From NCBI RefSeq assembly GCF_023347535.1, contig NZ_CP094473.1, forward strand, positions 2,542,001-2,606,000: a stretch of DNA of 64,000 bases. Direction: 5' to 3'. Source of the DNA: Faecalibacterium sp. HTF-F (lineage in GTDB: Bacteria; Bacillota; Clostridia; Oscillospirales; Ruminococcaceae). The first letter of the stretch is position 1; each line of letters opens with the position of its first letter. The position numbers and the translations under genes were made by a program. The notes under the pieces were generated by a model, which was not told the DNA's origin, searched no databases, and worked only from the letters and a program-made list of their open reading frames with translations. Below are positions 37,984-45,952 of the stretch, piece by piece.

Positions 37984-38363
37984 CTGTCCGTTTGAGCGAT
38001 TCACGCAGGTTCGAGGGCGATTCACGCAGGTTTTGATGATTTTCGCGCCCAAATCATGTATAATCCAGACAGGAACGAAAGGGAGGAATTTCTATGGTAA
38101 TTCCATGCGTCTGCAACACAAACGTCACATAAACGCACACGTCTGCAACAAATCACGCCAAACGTGCAACAAGCCCTTGGAATTAGTTTCAAATCTGCAG
38201 GGTGCCGATTGATACAGAACGCAGAATTTCAACGTTACGGGATGGTTTTTCTTGACGAAAATTCTAGAAAACGCCATAACGTAAGTAGTTGTTGGAAGCA
38301 GTTTATGCAGTCCGATTTATCGGGCTATTATACACATGGCGACAGGAAAGGAGACCTGGGATC
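37984..38363 (+). promoter_or_regulatory. Long upstream region of the LPXTG protein gene
   Basis: This region of about 380 nt holds several signals. GCGATTCACGCAGGTT occurs twice, 22 bp apart (near 37,996 and 38,018). A TATAAT near 38,058 has no clear -35. A strong site AAAGGGAGG precedes an 11-codon frame (ATG at 38,094) ending in TAA. CGTCTGCAACA-type repeats follow at about 38,105 and 38,139. TTGACG is near 38,252 and the perfect palindrome CCGATTTATCGG near 38,315. The true promoter cannot be fixed by eye. A leader peptide or remnant of a lost gene are both possible. Confidence 0.4.
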
Positions 38364-41300
38364 ATGACGAACAAAAAGTTTAAAGTTGCTGCAATGTCTA
38401 TGGCACTGACCGCATGTGTTGCGGCCCAGCCCCTGATCGCGAATGCGGCAGATGATGTGAACGCCGTCTCGAATGACGCACCCGACAGCGCGCCCCAATC
38501 GGAAGGGGAAAGCCCGGCTTCTGCACCCGTTGCTGCTGCCAGTGTGTCGTCCGATCCGGTGACCAACCAGAAGAGCGAGGGCGCTGTGGATGTGATCGGC
38601 GACCCGGATATCAGCGTGGATTATAACCACGACAACGACAAGGTCACCAAGGACGATTCTTCCACCACCACCGAGAGCACCGGCCCTGTGAACCGCGATG
38701 TGCCCAAAGAGAGTGAGCCCGGCGCACAGCAGCCCGAGACCGACCTGAACAATGAGCAGGAAGGCCCCAAGGACGGCGGCAGCGAAACAGAGAAAAAGCC
38801 CATTGGCGAAGCTGAAAAGTCCGAGACGGAGACCAAGGACACGAAGCTTGTGCTGGGCGAACCGACCACCACGACCACCACGACCACCAACCCGGACGGT
38901 TCTACCACCACCACGACTACCACCACCACCGATGCCGCGCTTGAAACCACCACCAAGGTCGAGGGTGAGGCCAGTGCCAAGACGGAGGAAGACTCTTCTG
39001 AGGACGTGAAGGGAACCCTGAAGGAGGAGCTGGACGGAGCACTGCGCTGGGACACCGAACCCAATACCAAGTTCGGTGATTACACTGTGACCGACGCCGT
39101 GGAAACGGACGGCACCAAGACCTTCACCCTGACCAAAGAAGACAAAATTGAAGGCGAGATGACCGGGCTTGACATTTCCAAGCTGATCGAAGCCGGTTAC
39201 AAGGATAACGGCGATGGCACCTACACCCTGACCAAAGAGTTCACCGACTCTCAGGGCCAGAAGCAGACCACCACCGTCAAGGTGGATTCCAGCACGGCCA
39301 CCAAGATCACCCGCACCACCCTGACCGTCACGATGGCAAACCAGAATCACGAGAAAACCGAAGAGCTCGGCACCAAGGAAGATACGAATTACCCCTATCC
39401 TTCCACCGATATCACTGTGCAGGATGATAAGGGCAAGGATCACACCTTCAATGTGACGGATATTCTGGGTAAAGCCCATGATAATGGGGACGGCACCTTC
39501 ACCTATGAGGACAAGGAAAACAACCTGACCTATACCATCACAAAGAACGAGACCGACACGAAGCTGGACAGCCTTACTGACACCGAGCTTCGCGACCTGC
39601 TGAACCAGAATACCACCGGCAGCAAATACTCTGTGGACGCTGATGGCAAACTGTGCTATACCACCGATCAGGGCGAAGTGTGCCGCGTGACCAACGAGCA
39701 GAACACTCTGCTGCGCAGCATGCTCAAATTGGGTATCACCATCACCGACCACCACGGCAAGGAGTCCGACACCCAGAAGGTGGACGGCAGCGAAAAGACC
39801 CCGGAGCAGGCCAAGGCCGATGCCAAAGAGACGGCACAGGACGAGGCCCTGAAGGATGCACTGGCACAAGCCATCAACAAAGAGGCTGGCAAGAGCCTGA
39901 CGAAGGCTGACATCGACCTGAGCAAGGCAAACGGCGGTAAGTTTGAGTGGACGGATCCCGACACCGACAAAACGTACACCTTCAGCTATACGGAAAAGGG
40001 CATCGTCAGCAGCTCTGAAAAGATCAAAGACCCCTCCACTGTTAAGCCGGACGCTTCTTCTGCCGAGAAGAACACCGAGACCGGTTCTGCCGAAGTGACT
40101 GGTTCCACCGTGATCTGGACCGAGGAAGGCAAGACCCTCATTCAGAACGATTCCAAGACGGAAACCGCCTTTGGAAAGGACTTTGACTTCCGGAGTGTTC
40201 CGGGCGGTTTTGAGCTTGACGGTGACGCTGTATACAACAATGATGGCACGTTGCAGAGCTTCAAAACCAAGGACGGAAAGACCTATGAGTTTACGTATAC
40301 ACCGGGTTCTGCTCCTGAAGATTTGAAGGACATCTCCCACCCCGACTTTACCACGGTTACGTGGAAGATGACCGAAAAGAAGATAGATTCCATTACCTCT
40401 CCGGATACCAGTGAGCCCACTCATATCGAGATCGAGCGGAACTTCCGGAAGAAAACCGAAGATAATGGCACCTTCACCTTTACCGAAACCAAGGAGGGCG
40501 GCAAAACCTATAGCGGCCTGAAAAAGGTTGATGGCACGGATAACGTCTACCGCAGCGAGGATGGTTCTGTCACGATCACAGTCACCACCTCGGAGCTCGG
40601 CGTTGGCGTTAATGAGATCAAGGCAGCTCTGGAAGGCAAGGGCTATACGGATGTCAAGGTCAATTCGGACGGCACCGCCAGCTATAAAGACGGCAATGTG
40701 ACCTATAACGTCACCTATAACACCACCGTTGAGTCCATCACCGTCAAGACAAAAGAAGTTGTCGAGGACTCCCGTTTCACAATTTCCGTTTCTGACTCCA
40801 AGCAGCAGGATGCTGAGGACGCGCTGAAAGCAAAAATCGCAGAGCTTCAGGCCGGTCTCGAAGAGGGTGAGTACATCGAAGTGAACGGCCACCACGTCGA
40901 TCAGCACACTGAAGTCGAAACGATCATCACCTACTTCAAGACTGCCATCAACTACAAAAACATGAGCGATGATGAGATCGTTGCCATGCTCAAAAAGCAG
41001 AAAGCTGATGCTGATGCAGAGGGCAAATCCTATACCGGTGCAGGCATTGGTCATGACTACTTGTTTGGCCATTACGATACCGGTGAGACGCCGAACTATA
41101 TCGGCCACCTTGACCTTGCTACCGATTCCGACCTGGTTCTGGAAGATGGCTCCACCGCCGATGCGATCCTGCTGAACAAGGGCGACAAGAAGTTCAAGTT
41201 CGAGTGGAACATGGATGCTGAGGATCTTGTCAATAAGAATAAGCCGGACAAACGGGCAAAGTTCCAAGACTCCATTTCTTACGATGATGGCAAGCAGAAC

Positions 41301-42530
41301 GGCGGCGACGGTTCCAAGGGCCATTACGAGTATGAGCGCGGAAACGGCCGCTCCAGTTGGATCGACAAGGACAATGACCAGTACCCCCATGCGAGTGCCT
41401 ACTACCGCCTGACCGGCACCATCGCCTACAATTCTCTGGAAGACGGCAAAGAATACGGCACATGGAACGATGCAAACAATGCTCTGGCTGATTGGGTAAA
41501 AGATCACCCGAACGATAAAGACTATAAGCCGAACATTGTGGCACTGCAGAAAACCGAAACAGACTGGTGGGGCAACGAATATACGGTTACGGTTTATAAA
41601 GCCTACACCTACGAGTCCTCTCTGACTGCGTATGGTTATATGTCGAAAGACAGCAACACCTGCGTCAACTCCGGGTATGGCGATACCGGATATGGGCGTG
41701 CGTGGGCTGGCGGCTTTGACCTGCGCATCAGCGGCCTGACACAGGTCACCAAGACCGAATCGTCCGCACATGGCAAGAACTACTACGACTACTATGCCGA
41801 TATCACCAAGTACAAGACCGTGGAACAGACTTCCAGACCTCTGACAAACCGCCTGTTGAACGTGATTCCCGGCACCAAGACCGAACCCACTGAAACCACA
41901 AATACCGATACCGGCAGCGGCCTGTTTGGCTCGTATGATCAGAACCACAACGAAACCCACAACTACGAAAAGCCTTTCACGGGTGCAGGCACTGCCGAAT
42001 ACACCACCTACCGGACTTGGGAGGACACCAACGCCGAGTGGGATGGCGAGTTTGAAAAGCTTACCGGCGCTTTCGGGTTCAGCTACACCTCCACGAAGGA
42101 TGCCGAAGTGGTCGAAGCCTCCAAGAAGGCCTGTGTGAAAACCGACTCCTCGGTGAAGTACCACTACTCCTACGTGGAGCGTCAGGAGCTTGACCCCATT
42201 ACGGAAACCAAAACCGTAACGACCCCTGCCGACGATGACGGCGACGATGACGGCGACGACGGCGACGATGGCGGCGACGAGATCATTGAGGAAAAGGTCC
42301 CCGACTCGCCCGTACTGCCCGGCACCCCCGAGCTGCCGCCTGTGCAGGACGCAAAGCCGGACGCCCCTGTTCTGCCTGCTGACCCCGCTCTGCCCGCTGT
42401 GCAGGACGCACATGCCCTGCCGCAGACCGGCGTGAACTGGCTGGCCGCCATCGGTCTGGCCCTCAGCGGCATGACCCTGATGATCACTGGCGCGTTCGCC
42501 AGCCTGACCGGCAAAAACGCAAAGCACTGA
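38364..42530 (+). CDS. Large LPXTG-anchored surface protein
   Basis: This is a 1,388-residue secreted wall protein. The signal peptide MTNKKFKVAAMSMALTACVA... ends near IANA (about 28). The body has Ser/Thr-rich low complexity (runs of Thr near 170-195) and repeated units of the form DGTYTLTK/DGTFTYEDKEN that look like beta-rich modules. A Tyr/Trp-rich region follows (1,000-1,270), then an acidic DDDGDDDGDDG stretch and Pro-rich PVLPGTPELPPVQDA repeats. The end is LPQTG (1,352-1,356), a hydrophobic helix and a basic tail for sortase anchoring. Ligand unknown. No sortase gene is in the window. AAAGGAGACC precedes the start. Confidence 0.88.
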   Translation: MTNKKFKVAAMSMALTACVAAQPLIANAADDVNAVSNDAPDSAPQSEGESPASAPVAAASVSSDPVTNQKSEGAVDVIGDPDISVDYNHDNDKVTKDDSSTTTESTGPVNRDVPKESEPGAQQPETDLNNEQEGPKDGGSETEKKPIGEAEKSETETKDTKLVLGEPTTTTTTTTNPDGSTTTTTTTTTDAALETTTKVEGEASAKTEEDSSEDVKGTLKEELDGALRWDTEPNTKFGDYTVTDAVETDGTKTFTLTKEDKIEGEMTGLDISKLIEAGYKDNGDGTYTLTKEFTDSQGQKQTTTVKVDSSTATKITRTTLTVTMANQNHEKTEELGTKEDTNYPYPSTDITVQDDKGKDHTFNVTDILGKAHDNGDGTFTYEDKENNLTYTITKNETDTKLDSLTDTELRDLLNQNTTGSKYSVDADGKLCYTTDQGEVCRVTNEQNTLLRSMLKLGITITDHHGKESDTQKVDGSEKTPEQAKADAKETAQDEALKDALAQAINKEAGKSLTKADIDLSKANGGKFEWTDPDTDKTYTFSYTEKGIVSSSEKIKDPSTVKPDASSAEKNTETGSAEVTGSTVIWTEEGKTLIQNDSKTETAFGKDFDFRSVPGGFELDGDAVYNNDGTLQSFKTKDGKTYEFTYTPGSAPEDLKDISHPDFTTVTWKMTEKKIDSITSPDTSEPTHIEIERNFRKKTEDNGTFTFTETKEGGKTYSGLKKVDGTDNVYRSEDGSVTITVTTSELGVGVNEIKAALEGKGYTDVKVNSDGTASYKDGNVTYNVTYNTTVESITVKTKEVVEDSRFTISVSDSKQQDAEDALKAKIAELQAGLEEGEYIEVNGHHVDQHTEVETIITYFKTAINYKNMSDDEIVAMLKKQKADADAEGKSYTGAGIGHDYLFGHYDTGETPNYIGHLDLATDSDLVLEDGSTADAILLNKGDKKFKFEWNMDAEDLVNKNKPDKRAKFQDSISYDDGKQNGGDGSKGHYEYERGNGRSSWIDKDNDQYPHASAYYRLTGTIAYNSLEDGKEYGTWNDANNALADWVKDHPNDKDYKPNIVALQKTETDWWGNEYTVTVYKAYTYESSLTAYGYMSKDSNTCVNSGYGDTGYGRAWAGGFDLRISGLTQVTKTESSAHGKNYYDYYADITKYKTVEQTSRPLTNRLLNVIPGTKTEPTETTNTDTGSGLFGSYDQNHNETHNYEKPFTGAGTAEYTTYRTWEDTNAEWDGEFEKLTGAFGFSYTSTKDAEVVEASKKACVKTDSSVKYHYSYVERQELDPITETKTVTTPADDDGDDDGDDGDDGGDEIIEEKVPDSPVLPGTPELPPVQDAKPDAPVLPADPALPAVQDAHALPQTGVNWLAAIGLALSGMTLMITGAFASLTGKNAKH

Positions 42531-42662
42531 GCCGCGCTTTCCCCCCTTTCACAAACCTGCGTTTCCCTGCTTTGCACCGCCGGACAGACTGAGCCGGATC
42601 GCTCTGGCTGATATGTCCCAATCTCCTATTCCGCATACAGCCTTCCGGCTGTAAAACCTCAC

Positions 42663-42708
42663 AAACAAAGCGCCCCCGCTCCAAAACCGGAGTGGGGGCG
42701 CTTTGTTT
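42663..42708. terminator. Bidirectional terminator between the LPXTG gene and the toxin locus
   Basis: A 20-bp stem (AAACAAAGCGCCCCCGCTCC with its complement, one G-T pair) with loop AAAACC and flanking A/T runs lies 133 nt after the LPXTG gene. The interval 42,531-42,662 shows no gene. Confidence 0.8.
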
Positions 42709-42743
42709 ATTGCTGGAAAATTTATTGGGAACACGCAGATGAT

Positions 42744-42772
42744 TTGCGTACCGTTATCGACTGTGTTATACT
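42744..42772 (+). promoter_or_regulatory. Predicted promoter of the Fst-like toxin mRNA
   Basis: TTGCGT (42,744-42,749), 17-bp spacer and TATACT (42,767-42,772) with an extended TGT just before the -10. The expected start is near 42,779, giving a 5' leader of about 40 nt before the toxin's start codon. Confidence 0.65.
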
Positions 42773-42819
42773 TATTTCGCTGCCCTCTCCATTCTGGCAA
42801 CAGGAAGGAGGTGTGTCAT

Positions 42820-42918
42820 GTGGGCGACATCTTCATCAATCTTTTTGTGGCTGTCGGAGCAAATGTGATTGCCTATTACATTTGCAAGTGGCTTGACAGC
42901 CGCGGCAAAGGACAGTAA
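42820..42918 (+). CDS. Fst/Ldr-like type I toxin peptide
   Basis: This 32-residue peptide reads MGDIFINLFVAVGANV then IAYYICKWLDSRGKGQ. One membrane helix is followed by a conserved-looking KWLDSR turn and a charged tail, the layout of Fst-family toxins (hydrophobic helix, then a WL-x-x-R motif). The GTG start was chosen because AGGAGG lies 8 nt upstream. The overlapping ATG two bases earlier opens a different 16-codon frame. Such peptides disrupt the membrane when over-expressed. The surrounding repeats, convergent promoter and shared terminator support the assignment. Confidence 0.72.
   Translation: MGDIFINLFVAVGANVIAYYICKWLDSRGKGQ
42829..42875 (+). repeat. Direct repeats A1 and B1 within the toxin gene
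   Basis: A1 is ATCTTCATCAATCTT (42,829-42,843), codons 4-8 of the toxin. B1 is TGTGATTGCCTA (42,864-42,875). Near-identical copies A2 (42,981-42,995, one mismatch) and B2 (42,995-43,006, identical) lie in the same order beyond the shared terminator. The antisense RNA made from the other strand would therefore pair in trans with the toxin mRNA. Confidence 0.8.
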
Positions 42919-42926
42919 GCACAGAA

Positions 42927-42965
42927 GAACCCCCTCGGAGTTGCAGCTCCGAGGGGGTTCGCTTT
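42927..42965. terminator. Shared bidirectional terminator of the toxin locus
   Basis: A perfect 14-bp stem (GAACCCCCTCGGAG, 42,927-42,940, with CTCCGAGGGGGTTC, 42,947-42,960) has loop TTGCAG. It is followed by GCTTTT on plus and TTCT on minus. It lies between the converging toxin and antisense transcripts, as in par loci. Confidence 0.8.
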
Positions 42966-43005
42966 TGTGTGCCTGTGGTAATCTTCATCAACCTTGTGAT
43001 TGCCT
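42927..43005 (-). ncRNA. Predicted antitoxin RNA of the Fst-like locus
   Basis: A short transcript (about 80 nt) would run from the minus-strand promoter at 43,012-43,039 to the shared terminator. Its 5' third is complementary to repeats B and A in the toxin coding start region, so it could block toxin translation. It also overlaps the toxin mRNA directly at the terminator stem. No coding potential is apparent. Existence of the RNA is inferred from DNA signals. Confidence 0.65.
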
Positions 43006-43006
43006 A
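42981..43006 (+). repeat. Direct repeats A2 and B2 (antisense side)
   Basis: ATCTTCATCAACCTT (42,981-42,995) and TGTGATTGCCTA (42,995-43,006) repeat A1/B1 from the toxin gene but are here directly adjacent instead of 20 nt apart. On the minus strand they form the 5' end of the predicted antisense RNA. Confidence 0.8.
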
Positions 43007-43011
43007 CTTCT

Positions 43012-43039
43012 ATTATACGCGACTCCGTGCAAAAGTCAA
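43012..43039 (-). promoter_or_regulatory. Predicted promoter of the antitoxin RNA
   Basis: On the minus strand TTGACT (43,034-43,039), 16-bp spacer and consensus TATAAT (43,012-43,017). It is stronger than the toxin promoter, as expected when a short-lived antisense RNA must be in excess. Confidence 0.75.
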
Positions 43040-43097
43040 GCCTCCGGCAAAAAGTTCATTTTTACGTCAAAATGTATTTTGCCGGATATACCAAAAA

Positions 43098-43383
43098 CGG
43101 CTCTGCCGAAGCAGAGCCGCAGGAAAAGTTCCTCCGGGTTGCGGCTCCCAGCATCCACTTCGCACCTTGAGCGGTGCTCGTGTCTTGCTGGCCGCGGCCC
43201 CAACAGCTCCTCCCTGTTTCAGCCGCTGGCTGCGGTCGTCGCCGTTGCACTTGGAGAACTGAGGTGCATCGCTGGGCGTGCGCTGCACGCCACGCGATGC
43301 TTGAGCAAGGATCAATAAGCGCCTCCGGCTCGCCCCTTGCGGGGCAACCGCCGGAGATGCGCAGTCGTGCCCCCCAGTTCTCC
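43098..43383. repeat. Rearranged duplicate of the rpsI 3' end and terminator
   Basis: CGGCTCTGC-CGAA-GCAGAGCCG at 43,098-43,119 is identical to the rpsI terminator hairpin at 43,404-43,425. CTTGGAGAACTG near 43,250 copies the rpsI C-terminal codons (read on minus as PQFSK). A reverse-oriented copy of the same end (GTCGTGCCCCCCAGTTCTCC, 19 of 20 matching) sits near 43,364-43,383. There is no intact gene. The region looks like debris from duplication and inversion next to rpsI. Confidence 0.65.
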
Positions 43384-43403
43384 GGAAAACAGACAGCAAA
43401 AAA

Positions 43404-43428
43404 CGGCTCTGCCGAAGCAGAGCCGTAA
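43404..43428 (-). terminator. Terminator of rplM-rpsI
   Basis: CGGCTCTGC pairs with GCAGAGCCG around the loop. On the minus strand it is followed by TTTTTTGCTG, 23 nt past the rpsI stop. Confidence 0.8.
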
Positions 43429-43447
43429 AAATGCATCTGAAATATAA

Positions 43448-43846
43448 TCAGCGCTTGGAGAACTGGGGTGCACGACGTGCAGCCTTCAGACCGTACTTCT
43501 TACGTTCCTTCATACGAGGATCGCGGGTCAGGAAGCCAGCCTTCTTCAGGACAGGACGGTTCTCCTCGTTCTGCTGCAGCAGAGCGCGGCTCAGGCCGTG
43601 GCGGATAGCGCCAGCCTGACCGGAAACACCGCCGCCGGAAACGCGGACGACGACATCGTACTTGCCCTCCAGGCCCAGCAGGACCAGCGGAGAACGGACG
43701 ATCAGCTTCAGGGTCTCCAGACCAAAGTAGTTGTCGATATCACGATCGTTGATGGTGATCTTGCCAGTGCCGGTGTAAACGCGAACGCGGGCAACGGAAT
43801 CCTTACGACGACCAGTGCCGTAGAAATAAGGTTTGGTTTCGTACAT
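43448..43846 (-). CDS. rpsI: 30S ribosomal protein S9
   Basis: S9 reaches with its C-terminal tail into the P site of the 30S head. The 132-residue product shows [36 protein letters not shown] and the terminal RRAPQFSKR, all hallmark sequences. It follows rplM by 17 nt. Fragments of its 3' end are duplicated downstream. Confidence 0.98.
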   Translation of the reverse strand: MYETKPYFYGTGRRKDSVARVRVYTGTGKITINDRDIDNYFGLETLKLIVRSPLVLLGLEGKYDVVVRVSGGGVSGQAGAIRHGLSRALLQQNEENRPVLKKAGFLTRDPRMKERKKYGLKAARRAPQFSKR

Positions 43847-43863
43847 GTTCGATTGCCTCCTTC

Positions 43864-44292
43864 TTAGAACTCGATCTTCTCGGGCTTCTGAGCTGCGTGA
43901 GCGTGCTCGGCACCCTGGTAGCAGTGCAGGCGGGTCAGAGCCTTAGCACCGATGGTGTTGGAAGGGATCATGCCCTTGACAGCGTAGGTCATGGCCAGAT
44001 CGCTGTGCTCAGCCATCAGCTTGCTGTACTGGACCTTCTTCAGGCCGCCGATGTACTTGCTGTGGGTGATGTGGAACTTCTGCTCGGCCTTCTTGCCGGT
44101 CAGAACAGCCTGATCGCAGTTGATGACAACAACGAAATCGCCGCAGTCCACGTTGGGGGTGTAATCGACCTTCTGCTTGCCGCGCAGCAGAACAGCGGCC
44201 TCAGCAGCGACGTGGCCCAGGCTCTTGCCGGCAGCGTCGAGCAGGTACCACTTGCGCTCGACTTCAGCGGGCTTTACGAGAGTAGTGCTCAT
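43864..44292 (-). CDS. rplM: 50S ribosomal protein L13
   Basis: L13 is an early 23S-binding assembly protein. The 142-residue product starts [20 protein letters not shown] and has [19 protein letters not shown] and [20 protein letters not shown]; the last is slightly diverged from the usual GMLP-N-LG pattern. It is first in the rplM-rpsI operon, behind AGGAGGAAAT. Confidence 0.97.
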   Translation of the reverse strand: MSTTLVKPAEVERKWYLLDAAGKSLGHVAAEAAVLLRGKQKVDYTPNVDCGDFVVVINCDQAVLTGKKAEQKFHITHSKYIGGLKKVQYSKLMAEHSDLAMTYAVKGMIPSNTIGAKALTRLHCYQGAEHAHAAQKPEKIEF

Positions 44293-44354
44293 ATCTATTT
44301 CCTCCTGATAAGCTTTTTGTAACGTTTCAGGCGCCTTTGTGGGGCGCGAGTGTC

Positions 44355-44383
44355 AGTATACATCATAAAAAGGCACCTGTCAA
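44355..44383 (-). promoter_or_regulatory. Predicted promoter of rplM-rpsI
   Basis: On the minus strand TTGACA (44,378-44,383) and TATACT (44,355-44,360) are 17 bp apart. The leader of about 55 nt holds GCGCC-CCACAAA-GGCGC, a small hairpin in the place where L13-type autoregulatory leaders occur. I cannot assign it to that class. Confidence 0.75.
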
Positions 44384-44603
44384 CAGCATTTTTTGATTTT
44401 TTCGCTGTAATTTTTTCAATCTCTCGAATGCTCTCGTTTTCTCTTGAATCCTCTCGTTTTCTAAAAACGCATTTTCTGTAAAATTTTCTGCCCGCCGCCG
44501 CACATTTTCTGCCTCTGCCCGCTACAATTTTGCCCCTTGGTGTGGTATACTATAAAGGATATGGCAGCTTTTGCTGTGCACACGGATAAGGAGAGCTTTC
44601 TAC

Positions 44604-45173
44604 ATGTCAAACGAGATCGACCGCAATGCTTCCGCCCAGCGCCGCACCTCCAAACTGCTGGCCGCCATGGGCATCTTTGTTGCCCTTGGCATCGTCGCTT
44701 ACATTATATTAACGCTGCTGGTCAACCGCAGTGTGCCCGCAAACCCGGACACCCACTATACCGGCTCCAACGGCGTTTCCGTTTACTACGACAGTTCCAT
44801 CTGGAAGGTATGCCAGATGACCGAGGACAACACCCTTGGCACCGTGCTGGAACTTGCCACGGCAGACAGCGCCGATGGTGAGGACTACCAAGCCGTGCTG
44901 CTGCAGCGCGGCACCGCCGACAGCTACGCGGACTTTATCGATGCGTCCGAGAAAGACCTCAAGCAGGCCTATGGCGTCATCAAGCCCCGCAAGGTGAACC
45001 TGACCGTGGACGGTGCCGAGGTGGAGGCCGTGCGCTGCGACATTCAGGCGTATTATGCGGTGCTGGCCACCATTACCTACCCCAGCGGTGACGTGGTGTA
45101 TGTTTCCGGCCTGACCAAACTGGCCTCCATCAACGACATTGTGAACCTTGTGGAAAGTGTGACCCTGTCATGA
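44604..45173 (+). CDS. Single-pass membrane protein of unknown function
   Basis: This 189-residue protein has a short basic cytosolic start, one membrane helix (about LLAAMGIFVALGIVAYIIL, residues 18-36) and an extracellular domain of about 145 residues. The domain has SNGVSVYYDSSIWKV, an aromatic opening seen in PsbP/Mog1-like folds, but no family is recognised with confidence. Start ATG lies behind AAGGAGAGC, and an extended -10 (TGG-TATACT) is near 44,545. Its stop overlaps the start of the TtcA-like gene, so they are co-translated. Confidence 0.7.
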   Translation: MSNEIDRNASAQRRTSKLLAAMGIFVALGIVAYIILTLLVNRSVPANPDTHYTGSNGVSVYYDSSIWKVCQMTEDNTLGTVLELATADSADGEDYQAVLLQRGTADSYADFIDASEKDLKQAYGVIKPRKVNLTVDGAEVEAVRCDIQAYYAVLATITYPSGDVVYVSGLTKLASINDIVNLVESVTLS

Positions 45174-45949
45174 GCAGTTCCCGTGCGATGCAGCGTCTGT
45201 GCGGCCTGATGCGCAAGGCTGTGCAGGACTATGAAATGATCGCCCCCGGCGATAAAGTGATGGTGGGCGTTTCCGGCGGCAAGGACAGCGTAGCGCTGAC
45301 CATCGGCCTTGCCGAACTGCGCAAGTACATCGGCTTTGATTTTACGGTGCAGGCCGTCACGCTGGACCCGCAGTTCGGCGGCAAGCCCATGGATTACACC
45401 GTATTGCAGGAGCTGTTTGCCCGGTACGACATCCCCTATGAGATCCGCCGCACCGAGATCGGCCCCGTGGTGTTCGACTACCGCAAGGAGAAGAACCCCT
45501 GCGCCCTGTGCGCCAAGCTGCGGCGCGGCGCACTGCACACGGCGGCGCAGGAACTGGGCTGCAACAAGGTGGCGCTGGGCCACCATCTGGACGATGCCGT
45601 GGAGACCTTTTACATGAATCTCTGGCGGGAGGGCCGCATCGGCTGTTTCTCGCCGGTCACTTATCTTTCGCGCCGGGACCTGACCCTCATCCGGCCCATG
45701 CTGCTGGCCACCGAGCAGGAGGTCATTTCCGCAGTGCACGCTGAGGGGCTGCCCATCGTCAAGAGCGTCTGCCCTGCCGACGGCGTGACCGTGCGCGAAC
45801 AGACCAAGGAGTTCGTCAAGGAGCGCTGCCGCACCGACCACGCCTTCCGGCAAAAGACCCTGCACGCCCTGCAGGAGAGCGGCATCGACGGCTGGCGTCC
45901 CGTCCACACCGGACGCGGCAGCTTTGCAATTACAAACGAGGAAGAATGA
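45170..45949 (+). CDS. TtcA-family tRNA thiolation enzyme
   Basis: These PP-loop ATPases adenylate a tRNA base before sulfur transfer (TtcA makes 2-thiocytidine-32). The 259-residue product has the PP-loop SGGKDS (35-40), the GHHLDDAVETFYMNLWREGR motif and NPCALCAKLRRG with the paired cysteines of the family. The true substrate may differ, since several Firmicute TtcA-like proteins are not tested. It overlaps the upstream membrane-protein gene and is 3 nt before alr. Confidence 0.85.
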   Translation: MSSSRAMQRLCGLMRKAVQDYEMIAPGDKVMVGVSGGKDSVALTIGLAELRKYIGFDFTVQAVTLDPQFGGKPMDYTVLQELFARYDIPYEIRRTEIGPVVFDYRKEKNPCALCAKLRRGALHTAAQELGCNKVALGHHLDDAVETFYMNLWREGRIGCFSPVTYLSRRDLTLIRPMLLATEQEVISAVHAEGLPIVKSVCPADGVTVREQTKEFVKERCRTDHAFRQKTLHALQESGIDGWRPVHTGRGSFAITNEEE

Positions 45950-45952
45950 ATC

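Noticed and set aside
37990..38040. Possible CRISPR array from the repeated ATTCACGCAGG motif
   Set aside because: Only two copies with a 22-bp period, no further units and no cas genes in the window.
38328..42527. An open frame of about 1,400 codons on the minus strand opposite the LPXTG gene
   Set aside because: It mirrors the plus-strand gene's codon pattern, has no ribosome-binding site and no recognisable domain. The plus frame has a signal peptide, LPQTG anchor and good start signals.
42818..42868. Alternative 16-codon frame starting at ATG 42,818 in the toxin locus
   Set aside because: It is too short and not membrane-like. The GTG frame two bases later has optimal ribosome-binding-site spacing and an Fst-like product. 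Overlap could still affect initiation.
43062..43436. Minus-strand frame of 124 codons between the toxin locus and rpsI
   Set aside because: It is built from duplicated terminator and rpsI fragments and its internal repeat is the translated hairpin, so it is not a gene.
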